This document shows, piece after piece, positions 7,714-15,141 of a DNA stretch of 64,000 nt. The DNA is from Agromyces sp. LHK192. GTDB lineage: Bacteria > Actinomycetota > Actinomycetes > Actinomycetales > Microbacteriaceae. The position numbers were made by a program, and so were the translations under genes. The stretch covers positions 3,224,001 through 3,288,000 of the forward strand of contig NZ_CP034753.1 in the NCBI RefSeq assembly GCF_004006235.1, in the 5' to 3' direction. Numbering within the stretch: position 1 is the stretch's first letter; the number at the start of each line of letters is the position of its first letter. The notes beneath the pieces are model-generated. The model had not been told where the DNA came from. It made no database searches and was given only the letters and a program-made list of their open reading frames with translations.

Positions 7714-10410
7714 ATGCGAGGTGGAGTGATCCTGTACCGAGGTTCCGGGGCCGACGCGCGCCGGTACCTCGAGTCCGATCGCTCCCGCGCCGACGACTAC
7801 TACCTCGAGGGCGGCACGGCGCTGGCCGAGTTCTCCGTCGTCGACGGCAGCGGCGACCTGATCGGCGAGGGTGCGCTCACCCCCGACCAGTACGCCCAAT
7901 GGGTCGACTGGATCAACCCGCTTACCGGCGAGTCGATGGGCACGCCCCGTCACGCCGGCGACGCTCGCCACGGATCGCCGCGATTCGCCGAGATGGTCGT
8001 GAACGCACCGAAATCGCTGTCGATCGCCGCGGCGCTGCACCCCGAGGTATCCGATGCCCTCGATGCGGCGCAGCGCGACGCGGTCGCCGAGATCCGGGTC
8101 TGGCTCGGCCAGCACTCGGTCACGCGCGTCGGCCCGCGGGGTGCACAGCGGGTGGTGCCGGTCGAGCAACTCGAGACGGTCGCGGTCTCGCACAAGACCT
8201 CGCGGGCCGGCGACCCTCACCGGCACATCCACTTCCAGATCGGTACGAGGGTCTGGGCGGATGCCGCGTGGCGAGGTCTCGACACGGCGGCCCTGTTCCG
8301 ACAGCAAGGCGCCATCCGCGCACTCGGCACGGCTGTGATCGCGGCGCACCCGCGGCTCGCGGCCGCGCTCGACGCGCACGGCCTCACGCTCGATCCGGTG
8401 ACGGCAGAGGTGACCGAACTGCAGCCGTTCAACGCGGCGATGAGCAAGCGTGCCGTGCAGGTTGCGCGCAATCTCGTGCAGTTCGAGAAGGAGTGGCGTG
8501 CGGAGCATCCGGGTCAGGAGCCCGGGCCTGCCGCGATGTCGCGACTGACCGCGATGGCGTGGGATCACGAGCGGCCGCACAAGAAGCCGACCCGGCTCGG
8601 CAGCGAGGATGCGTGGCGACGCGAGCTCGAGGCATCCGGCTATCGACCTGATCTCGAACGCGTGCGGACGCAGCGGGCCATCGCGCTCGATGAGCTGAGC
8701 GTGCAGGATGTCGCGTCCCGCGCGCTCGATCGCTGCGCGGCCGCCGCGTCGACGTGGACGGTGCACGACATCCAGGAGCACGTGTCACACCTCGTGACCG
8801 AGGCCGGGGTGCGTGCCGACCCGACGCCGCTTCGCGAGTTCGTCACGCTCGCCACTGAGCTCGCCGAGGAGAACTGCCTGTCGGTGCTGCCGCCCGATGG
8901 GCCGCATCCCGAGCACGTCGCGCACCTCACGAGCGTGCACGTCATCGCCGTCGAGTCTCGGCTTCGCGATCTGCTCACGGCCCGGGCCGAACGCCCGCAG
9001 GTGCGCACGCCGGACCTGTCGCGCATTGCACAGCGACTCCGACTCGACCCGGCACAGGCGCGCGCGGCTGCGGCCGTGGCATCCGCTCAATCGCTCGTCG
9101 TCGTGGAGGGCGCGGCCGGCGCAGGCAAGACGACGATGCTCGCCGCTGCGATCAAGGCGGCGGCGATGCAGGGTCGCAAGACTCGCGTGGTCACGCCGAC
9201 GAAGAAGGCGGCCGACGTAGCGCACCAGGAGCTCGGGGTTGCGGCCGACAGCGTCGCCAAGCTCGCGCACGAGCACGGGTGGCGGTGGAATCGCGACGGC
9301 GTGTGGACGCGGCTCGCCATCGGCGACCACGACCCAGACACGAATGCCACGTACGCCGGCCCTGCGGCATCCGCTCTACTGCGCCGCGGCGAGCGAATCA
9401 TCGTCGACGAGGCGGGCATGCTCGACCAAGACACCGCACTCGCGCTGTTGACCGTTGCCGATGAGGCGGGTGCCAGCGTTGCTCTGGTCGGCGACCGTGC
9501 GCAGCTCGCCGCCGTCGGCCGCGGCGGTGTGCTCGACATGGCCGCGCAGCTGCTCCCGCGCGTGCATCGCATGACAACCGTGCACCGATTCGTCGACCCG
9601 GAGTACGCCGCGCTCACCGTGCAGATGCGGCGCGGGGATCACCCGGAGGCAGTCTTCGATCGGCTGTGCGCGCTCGGTCTCGTTGCTATCCACGAGAGCC
9701 CGGATGCGCAGCTCGAAGCGCTCGCGCACAAATGGCGCGAGGGTTGCGCGATGACCGTTGCGACGAACGACGAGGCGCGCGAGATGAACGCGCGGATCCG
9801 CGAGGAGCGCGTACGGAACGGCGTTGTCGAAGACAGCCGGACGGCGATCGGGAGCGATGGGCTGAGCATTGGGCGTGGTGATGTGATTCAGACTCGTCGG
9901 AACGACTCGGGCTTGCGGGTGGCGAATCGCCAAACGTGGGTCGTTCGGAGCGTAGTCGAGGACGGTTCACTGTGGGCAACGGTGATTGCCAGCGGGCGGA
10001 AGCGGCCCATGGTGCATCTGCCCGTCGAGTACGTCGCCGAGCACACGCACCTTGCGTACGCCTCGACTGCCCACGGGGTTCAGGGCGTGACGGTGCCTGA
10101 GTCGCACACAGTGGTCGGCGATGCAATGGGGGCGGCAAGCGTCTATGTGGGGATGACCCGTGGGCGAGGCTTCAACCGTCTGCATCTGGTGGCGGCGGAT
10201 GCTGATGATGCGCGGGCGCAGTTTGTTCTCGCGATGGAACGCGACCGCGCCGATCGCGGTCTCGCGAATGCGGCGGCGACGGCGCGCGAGGCCGTGCGCG
10301 GGCTCGCCACCGGTTCTGAGGAGCGACACCACCGGAAGCGCTGGGTGGGCCCACGATTCGGGCGAGACGCTGGGCCGAACGCGGCGTCAGAAACTGGACT
10401 GAGGCGATGA
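7714..10410 (+). CDS. MobF-family relaxase/helicase (TraA/TrwC-like)
   Basis: An 898-residue DNA-transfer protein that would nick the element at oriT and unwind the strand for conjugative mobilisation. Residues 1-280 are a TrwC relaxase domain: an early Tyr-rich part (DDYYLEGG), the RFAEMVVNAPKSLSIAAAL signature, and the metal-binding triple His DPHRHIHFQI near residue 170. The C-terminal half is a RecD/TraI-type helicase with Walker A GAAGAGKTT near 470, Walker B-like IIVDEAGMLD near 570, GDRAQLAAVGRGG, and the late STAHGVQG motif. ATG 7714 is chosen because GGAGG sits eight bases upstream; an in-frame TTG at 7681 lacks this. No type IV coupling protein or secretion genes follow, so the element is probably mobilisable rather than self-transmissible. 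Confidence 0.93.
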   Translation: MRGGVILYRGSGADARRYLESDRSRADDYYLEGGTALAEFSVVDGSGDLIGEGALTPDQYAQWVDWINPLTGESMGTPRHAGDARHGSPRFAEMVVNAPKSLSIAAALHPEVSDALDAAQRDAVAEIRVWLGQHSVTRVGPRGAQRVVPVEQLETVAVSHKTSRAGDPHRHIHFQIGTRVWADAAWRGLDTAALFRQQGAIRALGTAVIAAHPRLAAALDAHGLTLDPVTAEVTELQPFNAAMSKRAVQVARNLVQFEKEWRAEHPGQEPGPAAMSRLTAMAWDHERPHKKPTRLGSEDAWRRELEASGYRPDLERVRTQRAIALDELSVQDVASRALDRCAAAASTWTVHDIQEHVSHLVTEAGVRADPTPLREFVTLATELAEENCLSVLPPDGPHPEHVAHLTSVHVIAVESRLRDLLTARAERPQVRTPDLSRIAQRLRLDPAQARAAAAVASAQSLVVVEGAAGAGKTTMLAAAIKAAAMQGRKTRVVTPTKKAADVAHQELGVAADSVAKLAHEHGWRWNRDGVWTRLAIGDHDPDTNATYAGPAASALLRRGERIIVDEAGMLDQDTALALLTVADEAGASVALVGDRAQLAAVGRGGVLDMAAQLLPRVHRMTTVHRFVDPEYAALTVQMRRGDHPEAVFDRLCALGLVAIHESPDAQLEALAHKWREGCAMTVATNDEAREMNARIREERVRNGVVEDSRTAIGSDGLSIGRGDVIQTRRNDSGLRVANRQTWVVRSVVEDGSLWATVIASGRKRPMVHLPVEYVAEHTHLAYASTAHGVQGVTVPESHTVVGDAMGAASVYVGMTRGRGFNRLHLVAADADDARAQFVLAMERDRADRGLANAAATAREAVRGLATGSEERHHRKRWVGPRFGRDAGPNAASETGLRR

Positions 10411-10520
10411 ACAGGTGAACAGGCCCTGACCGACCAGGATCGTCGACGGACTGCATGGGCGTTGTCGGGACGGCAGTCGCCCGCGCGCGGACCTAGGGCG
10501 TGCCTCACGCCGGGCCCGTT

Positions 10521-10560
10521 GGGTTAGATGTGCTGAGTGAGGGTTAGATGTGCTGAGTGA
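10521..10560. repeat. Perfect 20-base tandem duplication
   Basis: GGGTTAGATGTGCTGAGTGA occurs twice in a row (10521-10540, 10541-10560), and its first five bases follow again at 10561. It lies in the 190-base gap between the relaxase stop and the convergent DUF6527 gene, where no gene is seen. The 10-mer ACCGTAGGTA at 10590-10599 also occurs at 7670-7679, just before the relaxase. An oriT, attachment-site or replication-slippage origin are all possible. Confidence 0.75.
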
Positions 10561-10600
10561 GGGTTCGGTGGCGCTCCTTGTCAGCGCGGACCGTAGGTAC

Positions 10601-10996
10601 TTACCGGCCCAGAAGCCTGCCGCGTAGCCGTCGCCAGAACTTGCGGCGCTTACGCGCGTCGAAGTACTTGTCCAGGTCATGGCCGTCTTTACGTCGGCCG
10701 TCCTCCACACGCACCTGATCCCATGCAGCTGCCCACTGAACGGCGTTTTGAGTGATGAAGTAGTGAGACCGGCACGGAAACTCCCAGTTGCCCACGGATG
10801 GCCGCACCGTAATGCCGACTTCGTCAAACTTGACGCGCCACTCGGCGGGGCTCAGGGGGAGAAATACTTTCGTCCTGCACCCGCACGCACACAGGTGCGC
10901 GGTCGTGCCGTAAACCTCGCTGATGTAGAAAGTGTGCGGCTCGAGCGTGCGGGGAATGTACTTCAGGACCACAGGCGCGAAGATCTCAGTGCGCAT
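10601..10996 (-). CDS. DUF6527 family protein of the ubiquitin-like cluster
   Basis: A 131-residue protein starting MRTEIFAPVVLKYIP (ATG 10996; a GTG at 11002 is also possible). It matches the DUF6527 pattern: CACGCRTKVFLPLSP at 36-50, then RPSVGNWEFPCRSHYFI at 65-81. Cys36, Cys38, Cys40, Cys75 and His78 form a likely zinc-binding site. The biochemical role of the family is not established; members are found with ThiF/E1-type genes. Here it is the last gene of the cluster and overlaps the E1-like gene by 11 bases, so it is translated with it. A basic tail (KRRKFWRRLRGRLLGR) ends the protein. It could be a substrate-recognition, deconjugation or carrier component; this is inference. Confidence 0.85.
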   Translation of the reverse strand: MRTEIFAPVVLKYIPRTLEPHTFYISEVYGTTAHLCACGCRTKVFLPLSPAEWRVKFDEVGITVRPSVGNWEFPCRSHYFITQNAVQWAAAWDQVRVEDGRRKDGHDLDKYFDARKRRKFWRRLRGRLLGR

Positions 10997-12188
10997 GGAC
11001 ACGGGCCTCGTTCATAAGCCGATTGCCGTCGAGAGTGTACGTGCTGCTGACCTCATCGCCGTAGTCGCGGTAGAAGCCGAGAGCCTTCTTCCAGGCGATG
11101 ACGGCGTGGGCAGCGCCGAGCATGTTGAGTTCGACGACCTGGATGTTTTGCTCGTAGATGTCGTCACCTTCAGCGAACGAGAGGTTCGCGTCCACCCACT
11201 CCATGGTGTCGAAGGCTGGGTTGATGCGCGTGGTGCGGATGAGGCCGCCGAGTGAGCTTCCGACCTGGTCGACGCCCATACCCGTGTCCACGAAGGAGAC
11301 GCCGAAGGCCATGAGATGATCGATGATCACTCGCTTGTGGGGCCCGGAGTCGATGGCGATGAAGACGAAATCGAACTCCTGAAGCAGCGTGACGTTGTCT
11401 GGCGTGATGTTCTCAGGGTGCGGGATCACGCGCTTATGGAGGGCGCTGGTCGTGCGGTGGTGGTGGCTGACTTTGGAAGGGGCTTCCAGGAGCTGCTCCA
11501 GTGGTGTGGCACCGGGTGCGCGGAACGCGTTATGCGGGTGAAAGCGGTCACCGTCAAACAGGTGGATCTCGGCGACGTGAGTCTTGATGACCGCGTCGAG
11601 GATGTAGGAGCCCGTGCCGCCAAGGCCGATGATGGCGATCCGTTGGTTCCGCGTCTTGTCGGTGGCCGCGCCGATCCGTGCCCGGCTGGTAGCGGAGTCG
11701 AAGTACCGATGAACAGACTCGTCACCTTCGCTGGCCATCGGCGCGAACGTCTCCACCCGGACGTTCGGGTCCAGCCGGTGAACTTCGGTGAGGAGAATGG
11801 TCGCGTAAGTCGTCAGCTTCTCGTAGTAGTCGGCGTACCCGGCGGGCGGCTTGTGGGAGAACCCGCAGCTTGCGACCAGGTCTGACCCCAGTTCGACCGC
11901 GCTCTGTTGGTGCATCAGAGCTGCGAGCGGTTGACCGCTGCCGTCGCACGGCAGGTCCCCCGGGGCGTTGGTGGCGCCGACGAAGAAAACGGTGTGGTCG
12001 CCGACGGGGTTCGCCGTCCTGTCGCCGGCGGACTCGAGAGTTGTGATCAGGCGGCCCCGTGCGACCTGACCGACCGTGTTCACATAGGGCACGCTGATCG
12101 TCAGCATGTTCGAGACGAACTGAATCTCGAAGCCACCGTCGACGAGACGCCGCAGGTCGTCACTACGACTTAATAGTTGCCTTGACAT
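10986..12188 (-). CDS. ThiF/E1-type adenylyltransferase with DUF6791-like N-domain
   Basis: A 400-residue enzyme expected to adenylate the C-terminus of the small ubiquitin-like protein encoded just upstream. Residues 183-380 are a Rossmann-type E1 domain: RIAIIGLGGTGSYILDAV (nucleotide loop 188-193), HLFDGDRFHPHNAFR (Asp212/Asp214, Asn220, Arg223), and FVFIAIDSGPHKR. Residues 1-165 match DUF6791, with LLSRSDDLRRL, VPYVN, DHTVFFVG, CGFSHKPP and GYADYYEKLTTYA. The whole protein has only two Cys, 81 and 108, both in the N-domain; none lies where canonical E1s carry the thioester Cys. The N-domain might therefore carry the thioester and act as an E2-like module (inference). It overlaps the Ubl gene by 26 bases and the DUF6527 gene by 11. 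Confidence 0.9.
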   Translation of the reverse strand: MSRQLLSRSDDLRRLVDGGFEIQFVSNMLTISVPYVNTVGQVARGRLITTLESAGDRTANPVGDHTVFFVGATNAPGDLPCDGSGQPLAALMHQQSAVELGSDLVASCGFSHKPPAGYADYYEKLTTYATILLTEVHRLDPNVRVETFAPMASEGDESVHRYFDSATSRARIGAATDKTRNQRIAIIGLGGTGSYILDAVIKTHVAEIHLFDGDRFHPHNAFRAPGATPLEQLLEAPSKVSHHHRTTSALHKRVIPHPENITPDNVTLLQEFDFVFIAIDSGPHKRVIIDHLMAFGVSFVDTGMGVDQVGSSLGGLIRTTRINPAFDTMEWVDANLSFAEGDDIYEQNIQVVELNMLGAAHAVIAWKKALGFYRDYGDEVSSTYTLDGNRLMNEARVHAH

Positions 12189-12429
12189 TGAAGACGCTGC
12201 CCTTCTTCTTCACCTCGACCGTGCCGCCGGCGGTGAGAGTGCCTTCCTTCGGCTTGCGCGCGTTATAAAACGTCACCGTGAAGCGGGTGTCTGGTGCTGG
12301 CGGTTCGGGGTACGCGAGCGACATCACCTCCGCGTAGCTGACGATGTCGTCCGGCACGCCGTAGGGGGTGCCGTTGACGATGATCTCGGGACTCTTGGGA
12401 CCGTTTGAGTGGTCGCTGTGGTTCTGCAT
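12163..12429 (-). CDS. Ubiquitin-like protein of the multiubiquitin family (single domain)
   Basis: An 88-residue protein. After a polar leader of about 15 residues comes one beta-grasp domain: EIIVNGTPYGVPDDIVSYAE, VMSLAYPEP, RFTVTFYNA, EGTLTAGGTVEVKKKGSVFN, VKATIKS. This matches the bacterial multiubiquitin domain, but with one copy where relatives often carry tandem copies. The C-terminus ends in KATIKS with no Gly-Gly, so either the tail is used directly, it is trimmed, or attachment is unusual. The start has AGAGGAAGCAGCAC upstream as ribosome-binding site. It is followed by the E1-like gene with a 26-base overlap. It is probably the modifier of this system. Confidence 0.87.
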   Translation of the reverse strand: MQNHSDHSNGPKSPEIIVNGTPYGVPDDIVSYAEVMSLAYPEPPAPDTRFTVTFYNARKPKEGTLTAGGTVEVKKKGSVFNVKATIKS

Positions 12430-12478
12430 GTGCTGCTTCCTCTGTAGGGGAGCGGCCGCGGGCTCGCGGCCGCTCCGG

Positions 12479-12637
12479 TCAGTTCTTCTCGTTGCGTACG
12501 CCCTTGTGCTGTTTGGGGCTGCCGTTCATGATGCGACCCGTTGCGGTGTCCCGCTTGAACCAGCTTCCGTTGTGCTGGAACTCGCTCCGGCCACGTACGG
12601 CGCCGGTGCGATGACCGCGTCCAGTGTTCTTCGCCAT
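12479..12637 (-). CDS. Small basic actinobacterial protein (52 residues)
   Basis: Starts MAKNTGRGHRTGAVRGRSEF. A strong AGGAGGTGA ribosome-binding site lies four bases before ATG 12637. The middle reads WFKRDTATGRIMNG, and the C-terminus (HKGVRNEKN) is again charged. I recall similar small proteins (K-N-T-G...R-x-G-A-V...R-D-x-x-T-G) in many actinobacteria without known function. It is the first gene after the internal promoter-like element at 12676-12713 and lies 49 bases before the Ubl gene, so it is probably co-expressed with the conjugation genes. It could be a substrate or regulator; no direct evidence. Confidence 0.8.
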   Translation of the reverse strand: MAKNTGRGHRTGAVRGRSEFQHNGSWFKRDTATGRIMNGSPKQHKGVRNEKN

Positions 12638-12675
12638 GCCTCTCACCTCCTCTCCGGAGGCGGCTTCAGGGGTAC

Positions 12676-12713
12676 CTCCACTGTGTAGTCGAGGCAGCGC
12701 CGTCAGGTGTAAG
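12676..12713 (-). promoter_or_regulatory. Copy 1 of a 38-base promoter-like element, upstream of the 52-residue/Ubl/E1/DUF6527 genes
   Basis: On the minus strand it reads CTTACA, 14 less conserved bases, then CTCGACTACAC, one base, GTGGAG. It matches the element at 14978-14941 at 29 of 38 positions with no gaps. Blocks CTTACA and CTACAC are 19 bases apart, as for -35 and -10 boxes of an alternative sigma factor. It ends 38 bases before ATG 12637. Confidence 0.75.
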
Positions 12714-12717
12714 CGAC

Positions 12718-13725
12718 TCAGCGGCAGTCGATGCAGATGCCGTCTGTGAGGAGGGCGGGGCTGTACTGCAGGCCGCACTCGTTGCATGGTTGGTCGGATG
12801 CGGCGGCCCGTTCGCACTTGCAGAGCCCGCAGTTGGGGCAGTACGGGTTCCGACATGTGGGGCAGGGATATCCCCGCACCTGGAAGTCGGTGCCGCAGCA
12901 ATAGCCCCGCAGTTGCGGTCGAGTGTCGAAGGCACGGTCGAGGAGCGGCGCGCCCGTCCCGGGTGTCCAGAGGTCGGTGTCCGCGAAGACGCACACGATC
13001 TTCGTGCGAGCGACGACAACGTCGACGTAGAAGTCCTCCTCGCTCCACCGCCCACGCCACCTGATGCGTTCCGTGCGGGTCGTCCCCTCCGGCAACCCGA
13101 GGAGGTGGTGTCCTTCGGGAAGGCGTTGGCCACGCCAGGGGATCGTTTCCGGCCATCCGCGGTCCGGGTCGGGGCGGACGCTGGCATCGGTGACCTCGCC
13201 GGTGAACCGGTCAATGAGAGCGATTGCGCCCATCCCGCGCAATCGTTCAGCGACGGCGATCATGCATACGGGGTGGCTGGCCTGGGTGGTGTCATAGAGG
13301 TCGAGGATGTGGTGCGCGCGGACCGGGCCGGGCCCGACAAGTTCCGCGGCGATCTGCGCCGGGAGCAGCAACTCTCTTGCAAACCGGTCGCAGATCGTCT
13401 CGAGCACTCTGCCGTCGCTGTCGTTGTCAGCCAGCCAGTCCAGCACCGGGTCGAGCCGAGCGACCACCCAGTGTCCGAGTTCGTGGGCGAGAGTGAAGTT
13501 TTCTCGCCGGTTCCCTGTAGGACGGTACAGAACAACGCCGTCGTCCAAGAAGGACATTCCGTCGCAAAATCCGCCGTCCTCGCGCGACTGGCTCAGGTCC
13601 GCGGCAGGTCTGACCACGAGGTCAAGCTGAGATGTGAGGGTTGCGAGGGGGTCGCTAGGAAAACCAGCACGGACGTCTGCGGGCACTGCCTCTACGGACA
13701 GACGAACGCAGTCGTCAATGTTCAC
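12718..13725 (-). CDS. ImmA/IrrE family metallopeptidase with cysteine-rich zinc-ribbon tail
   Basis: A 335-residue protein from GTG 13725, which overlaps the XRE-like gene by 11 bases; a longer frame upstream is only a shadow of that gene. The zinc peptidase signature FTLAHELGHWVVARL lies at residues 78-92 (His81, Glu82, His85), with DRFARELLLPAQ about 30 residues later as in ImmA/IrrE. Known ImmA/IrrE proteins cleave XRE-type repressors in response to stress, so the neighbouring XRE-like protein is the obvious candidate substrate. Unusually, the last 60 residues hold more than ten Cys in CxxC-type pairs (CPTCRNPYCPNCGLCKCE; CNECG; CIDC), which suggests two zinc ribbons that could sense nucleic acid, metal or redox state. 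Confidence 0.88.
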   Translation of the reverse strand: MNIDDCVRLSVEAVPADVRAGFPSDPLATLTSQLDLVVRPAADLSQSREDGGFCDGMSFLDDGVVLYRPTGNRRENFTLAHELGHWVVARLDPVLDWLADNDSDGRVLETICDRFARELLLPAQIAAELVGPGPVRAHHILDLYDTTQASHPVCMIAVAERLRGMGAIALIDRFTGEVTDASVRPDPDRGWPETIPWRGQRLPEGHHLLGLPEGTTRTERIRWRGRWSEEDFYVDVVVARTKIVCVFADTDLWTPGTGAPLLDRAFDTRPQLRGYCCGTDFQVRGYPCPTCRNPYCPNCGLCKCERAAASDQPCNECGLQYSPALLTDGICIDCR

Positions 13726-14368
13726 GTTCTTCGACTGTTCGAACGAGGGCGTCCAGCGCACTGAGGACCTGGTCGGTATCAGGCACTTGTCCACGGTAGA
13801 CCGTCGCTGCCATTCGGCTATCGAGCTCCGCCCGCGCGACCGCGAAAGCGATGTGCCTGACCCGAGCCCAACGCTCAACGATGTCCTTGAATGCCGGCGC
13901 CTGCCGAATCGCTTCGAAGCGATCTGTCGCGGCACCCAGCGGTTGGATGAGCACGTCTACTGCGACCGCCAACTCATCGGCGATTGCCTGCACGAGTGCT
14001 GGGGGAACGTCAGCGGCCGAACTTTGCCATCGGACGACATCCGCTGTGGAATGGTCCCAGCCGCGCAACTTCAGCCGCTGCGCAAGCGCGCTCGGGGCGA
14101 TCCTTGCGCGTTGCCGGGCCCGCGCGAATGACCGCGGGTCCAAGGAGCACTCCTTGTCAGGGACAAGCCCAAGCAAGGCAGCTACTGGATCCTCATCCAG
14201 TGGCGGTGCCCCCTGTGTTGCGAGCCACGCCGCGTCGGCGGTGAACATCAAGGCATCAAGGCGTGCCTTCTCCTCGGCGTTCGCACCCGATTCGCTTACC
14301 AGGGTGCGTCGTTCGTTCGGGTGAGCGACCAGTTCGGCGAGGAGCCGGTCGAACTCGTCGTCATTCAT
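13715..14368 (-). CDS. XRE-like helix-turn-helix protein, candidate repressor/anti-sigma and protease target
   Basis: A 217-residue protein starting MNDDEFDRLLAELVAHPNER. Residues 80-140 (FARARQRARIAPSALAQRL, then STADVVRWQS, then PPALVQAIADELAVAVDVLI) fit a Cro/CI-type HTH. The N-terminal 70 residues are helical and acidic, a possible sigma-binding segment; the C-terminus is helical. The gene overlaps the sigma-factor gene by four bases (ATGA) and the ImmA/IrrE gene by 11. Sigma, HTH regulator and ImmA/IrrE protease in one coupled unit suggest a switch in which the protease removes this protein and frees the sigma factor. That model is inference. Confidence 0.75.
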   Translation of the reverse strand: MNDDEFDRLLAELVAHPNERRTLVSESGANAEEKARLDALMFTADAAWLATQGAPPLDEDPVAALLGLVPDKECSLDPRSFARARQRARIAPSALAQRLKLRGWDHSTADVVRWQSSAADVPPALVQAIADELAVAVDVLIQPLGAATDRFEAIRQAPAFKDIVERWARVRHIAFAVARAELDSRMAATVYRGQVPDTDQVLSALDALVRTVEEREH

Positions 14369-14889
14369 CTGGCCACTCCCTTCCGTTCAAGCTCTTCGCG
14401 AAGCTTCTGCAACGCCGCCTTCAAAATCTGGTTCACTCGAGGGCGGCTCACGCCGAGCTCGTCTCCCACTTCACCCTGTGGTCTCTGGTTCTGAATGACC
14501 TCTCGGATGACCTGACGTTCGCGTTCGTCGAGCACGGCCATGCTGTCCCACACATGTGCTCCAGCGCGAGCCCCGTCTAGCTTTTCATCAGTGTCTGTGA
14601 TGGCGTCATCGCCGAGCTCCGCGTGGTCGTCGTGGTCCATGTCGAGCGTGCGACCAAAGTGCCGGACCTCGGCTGCGCGAATGCGGTCGTATGCCTTGTT
14701 CTTCACGACTCGCACGAGGAACGCCTCCCAGTTGCGGATCTCCTCCGTGGGCGGGTTGCTCGCGACGGACAGCATCGCTTCGCTCACAACGTCGTCCTTT
14801 TCACCCTGCAGGCCAACTTCACGCAGAATCGACGCGGCCACGCGGTGAAGCGTGTCCTTGTGCTGCTGATACAGCGGCCCAATATCCAC
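14365..14889 (-). CDS. RNA polymerase sigma factor, sigma-70 family (ECF-like size)
   Basis: A 174-residue protein with two sigma domains. Region 2 spans about residues 5-90 (LYQQHKDTLHRVAASIL; DDVVSEAMLSVAS; FLVRVVKNKAYDRIRAAEVR). Region 4 spans about 115-168 (LDERERQVIREVIQNQ; GEVGDELGVSRPRVNQILKAA; LQKLREELERKG). It has no region 1.1 or 3, as in ECF-type sigmas. It is the first gene of the cluster and overlaps the XRE-like gene (ATGA). A promoter-like element 52 bases upstream is repeated before the 52-residue/Ubl genes, which suggests that this sigma drives its own operon and the conjugation genes. Confidence 0.93.
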   Translation of the reverse strand: MDIGPLYQQHKDTLHRVAASILREVGLQGEKDDVVSEAMLSVASNPPTEEIRNWEAFLVRVVKNKAYDRIRAAEVRHFGRTLDMDHDDHAELGDDAITDTDEKLDGARAGAHVWDSMAVLDERERQVIREVIQNQRPQGEVGDELGVSRPRVNQILKAALQKLREELERKGVAR

Positions 14890-14940
14890 GAGTGCTTCTA
14901 CTTCCCGCTCGACCCAGCCGAATCAGCCATCGAATGTTCT

Positions 14941-14978
14941 CTCCACGGTGTAGTCGAGACAGGTGCCCGAGATGTAAG
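14941..14978 (-). promoter_or_regulatory. Copy 2 of the 38-base promoter-like element, upstream of the sigma-factor gene
   Basis: Minus-strand reading CTTACA ... CTCGACTACAC-C-GTGGAG, same length and box spacing as the copy at 12713-12676. It ends 51 bases before ATG 14889. Self-recognition by the downstream sigma factor would give positive feedback. Bases 14979-15141 beyond it show only a small GCAGG/CCTGC hairpin near 15084 and no gene. Confidence 0.75.
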
Positions 14979-15141
14979 TAGCACCCGGGCCAATTCTTTC
15001 GGAACTCGCTCTTCTGCACGCGCGACACGCAGATGGCACCGTGTCCGCACTAGGCGACTGTCCGCCACTAGGTGTGATGTCCAGGCAGGTTGTTGAGCCT
15101 GCTTGCGGTCTGTGGCGGTGATCTAGAACGGCCAGACGAAC

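Noticed and set aside
10521..10560. CRISPR-like repeat
   Set aside because: Only two adjacent copies without spacers; no cas genes in the window.
13726..13935. N-terminal extension of the ImmA/IrrE frame
   Set aside because: It lies wholly inside the XRE-like gene in another frame and is Arg/Ser-rich; GTG 13725 fits the overlapping gene order.
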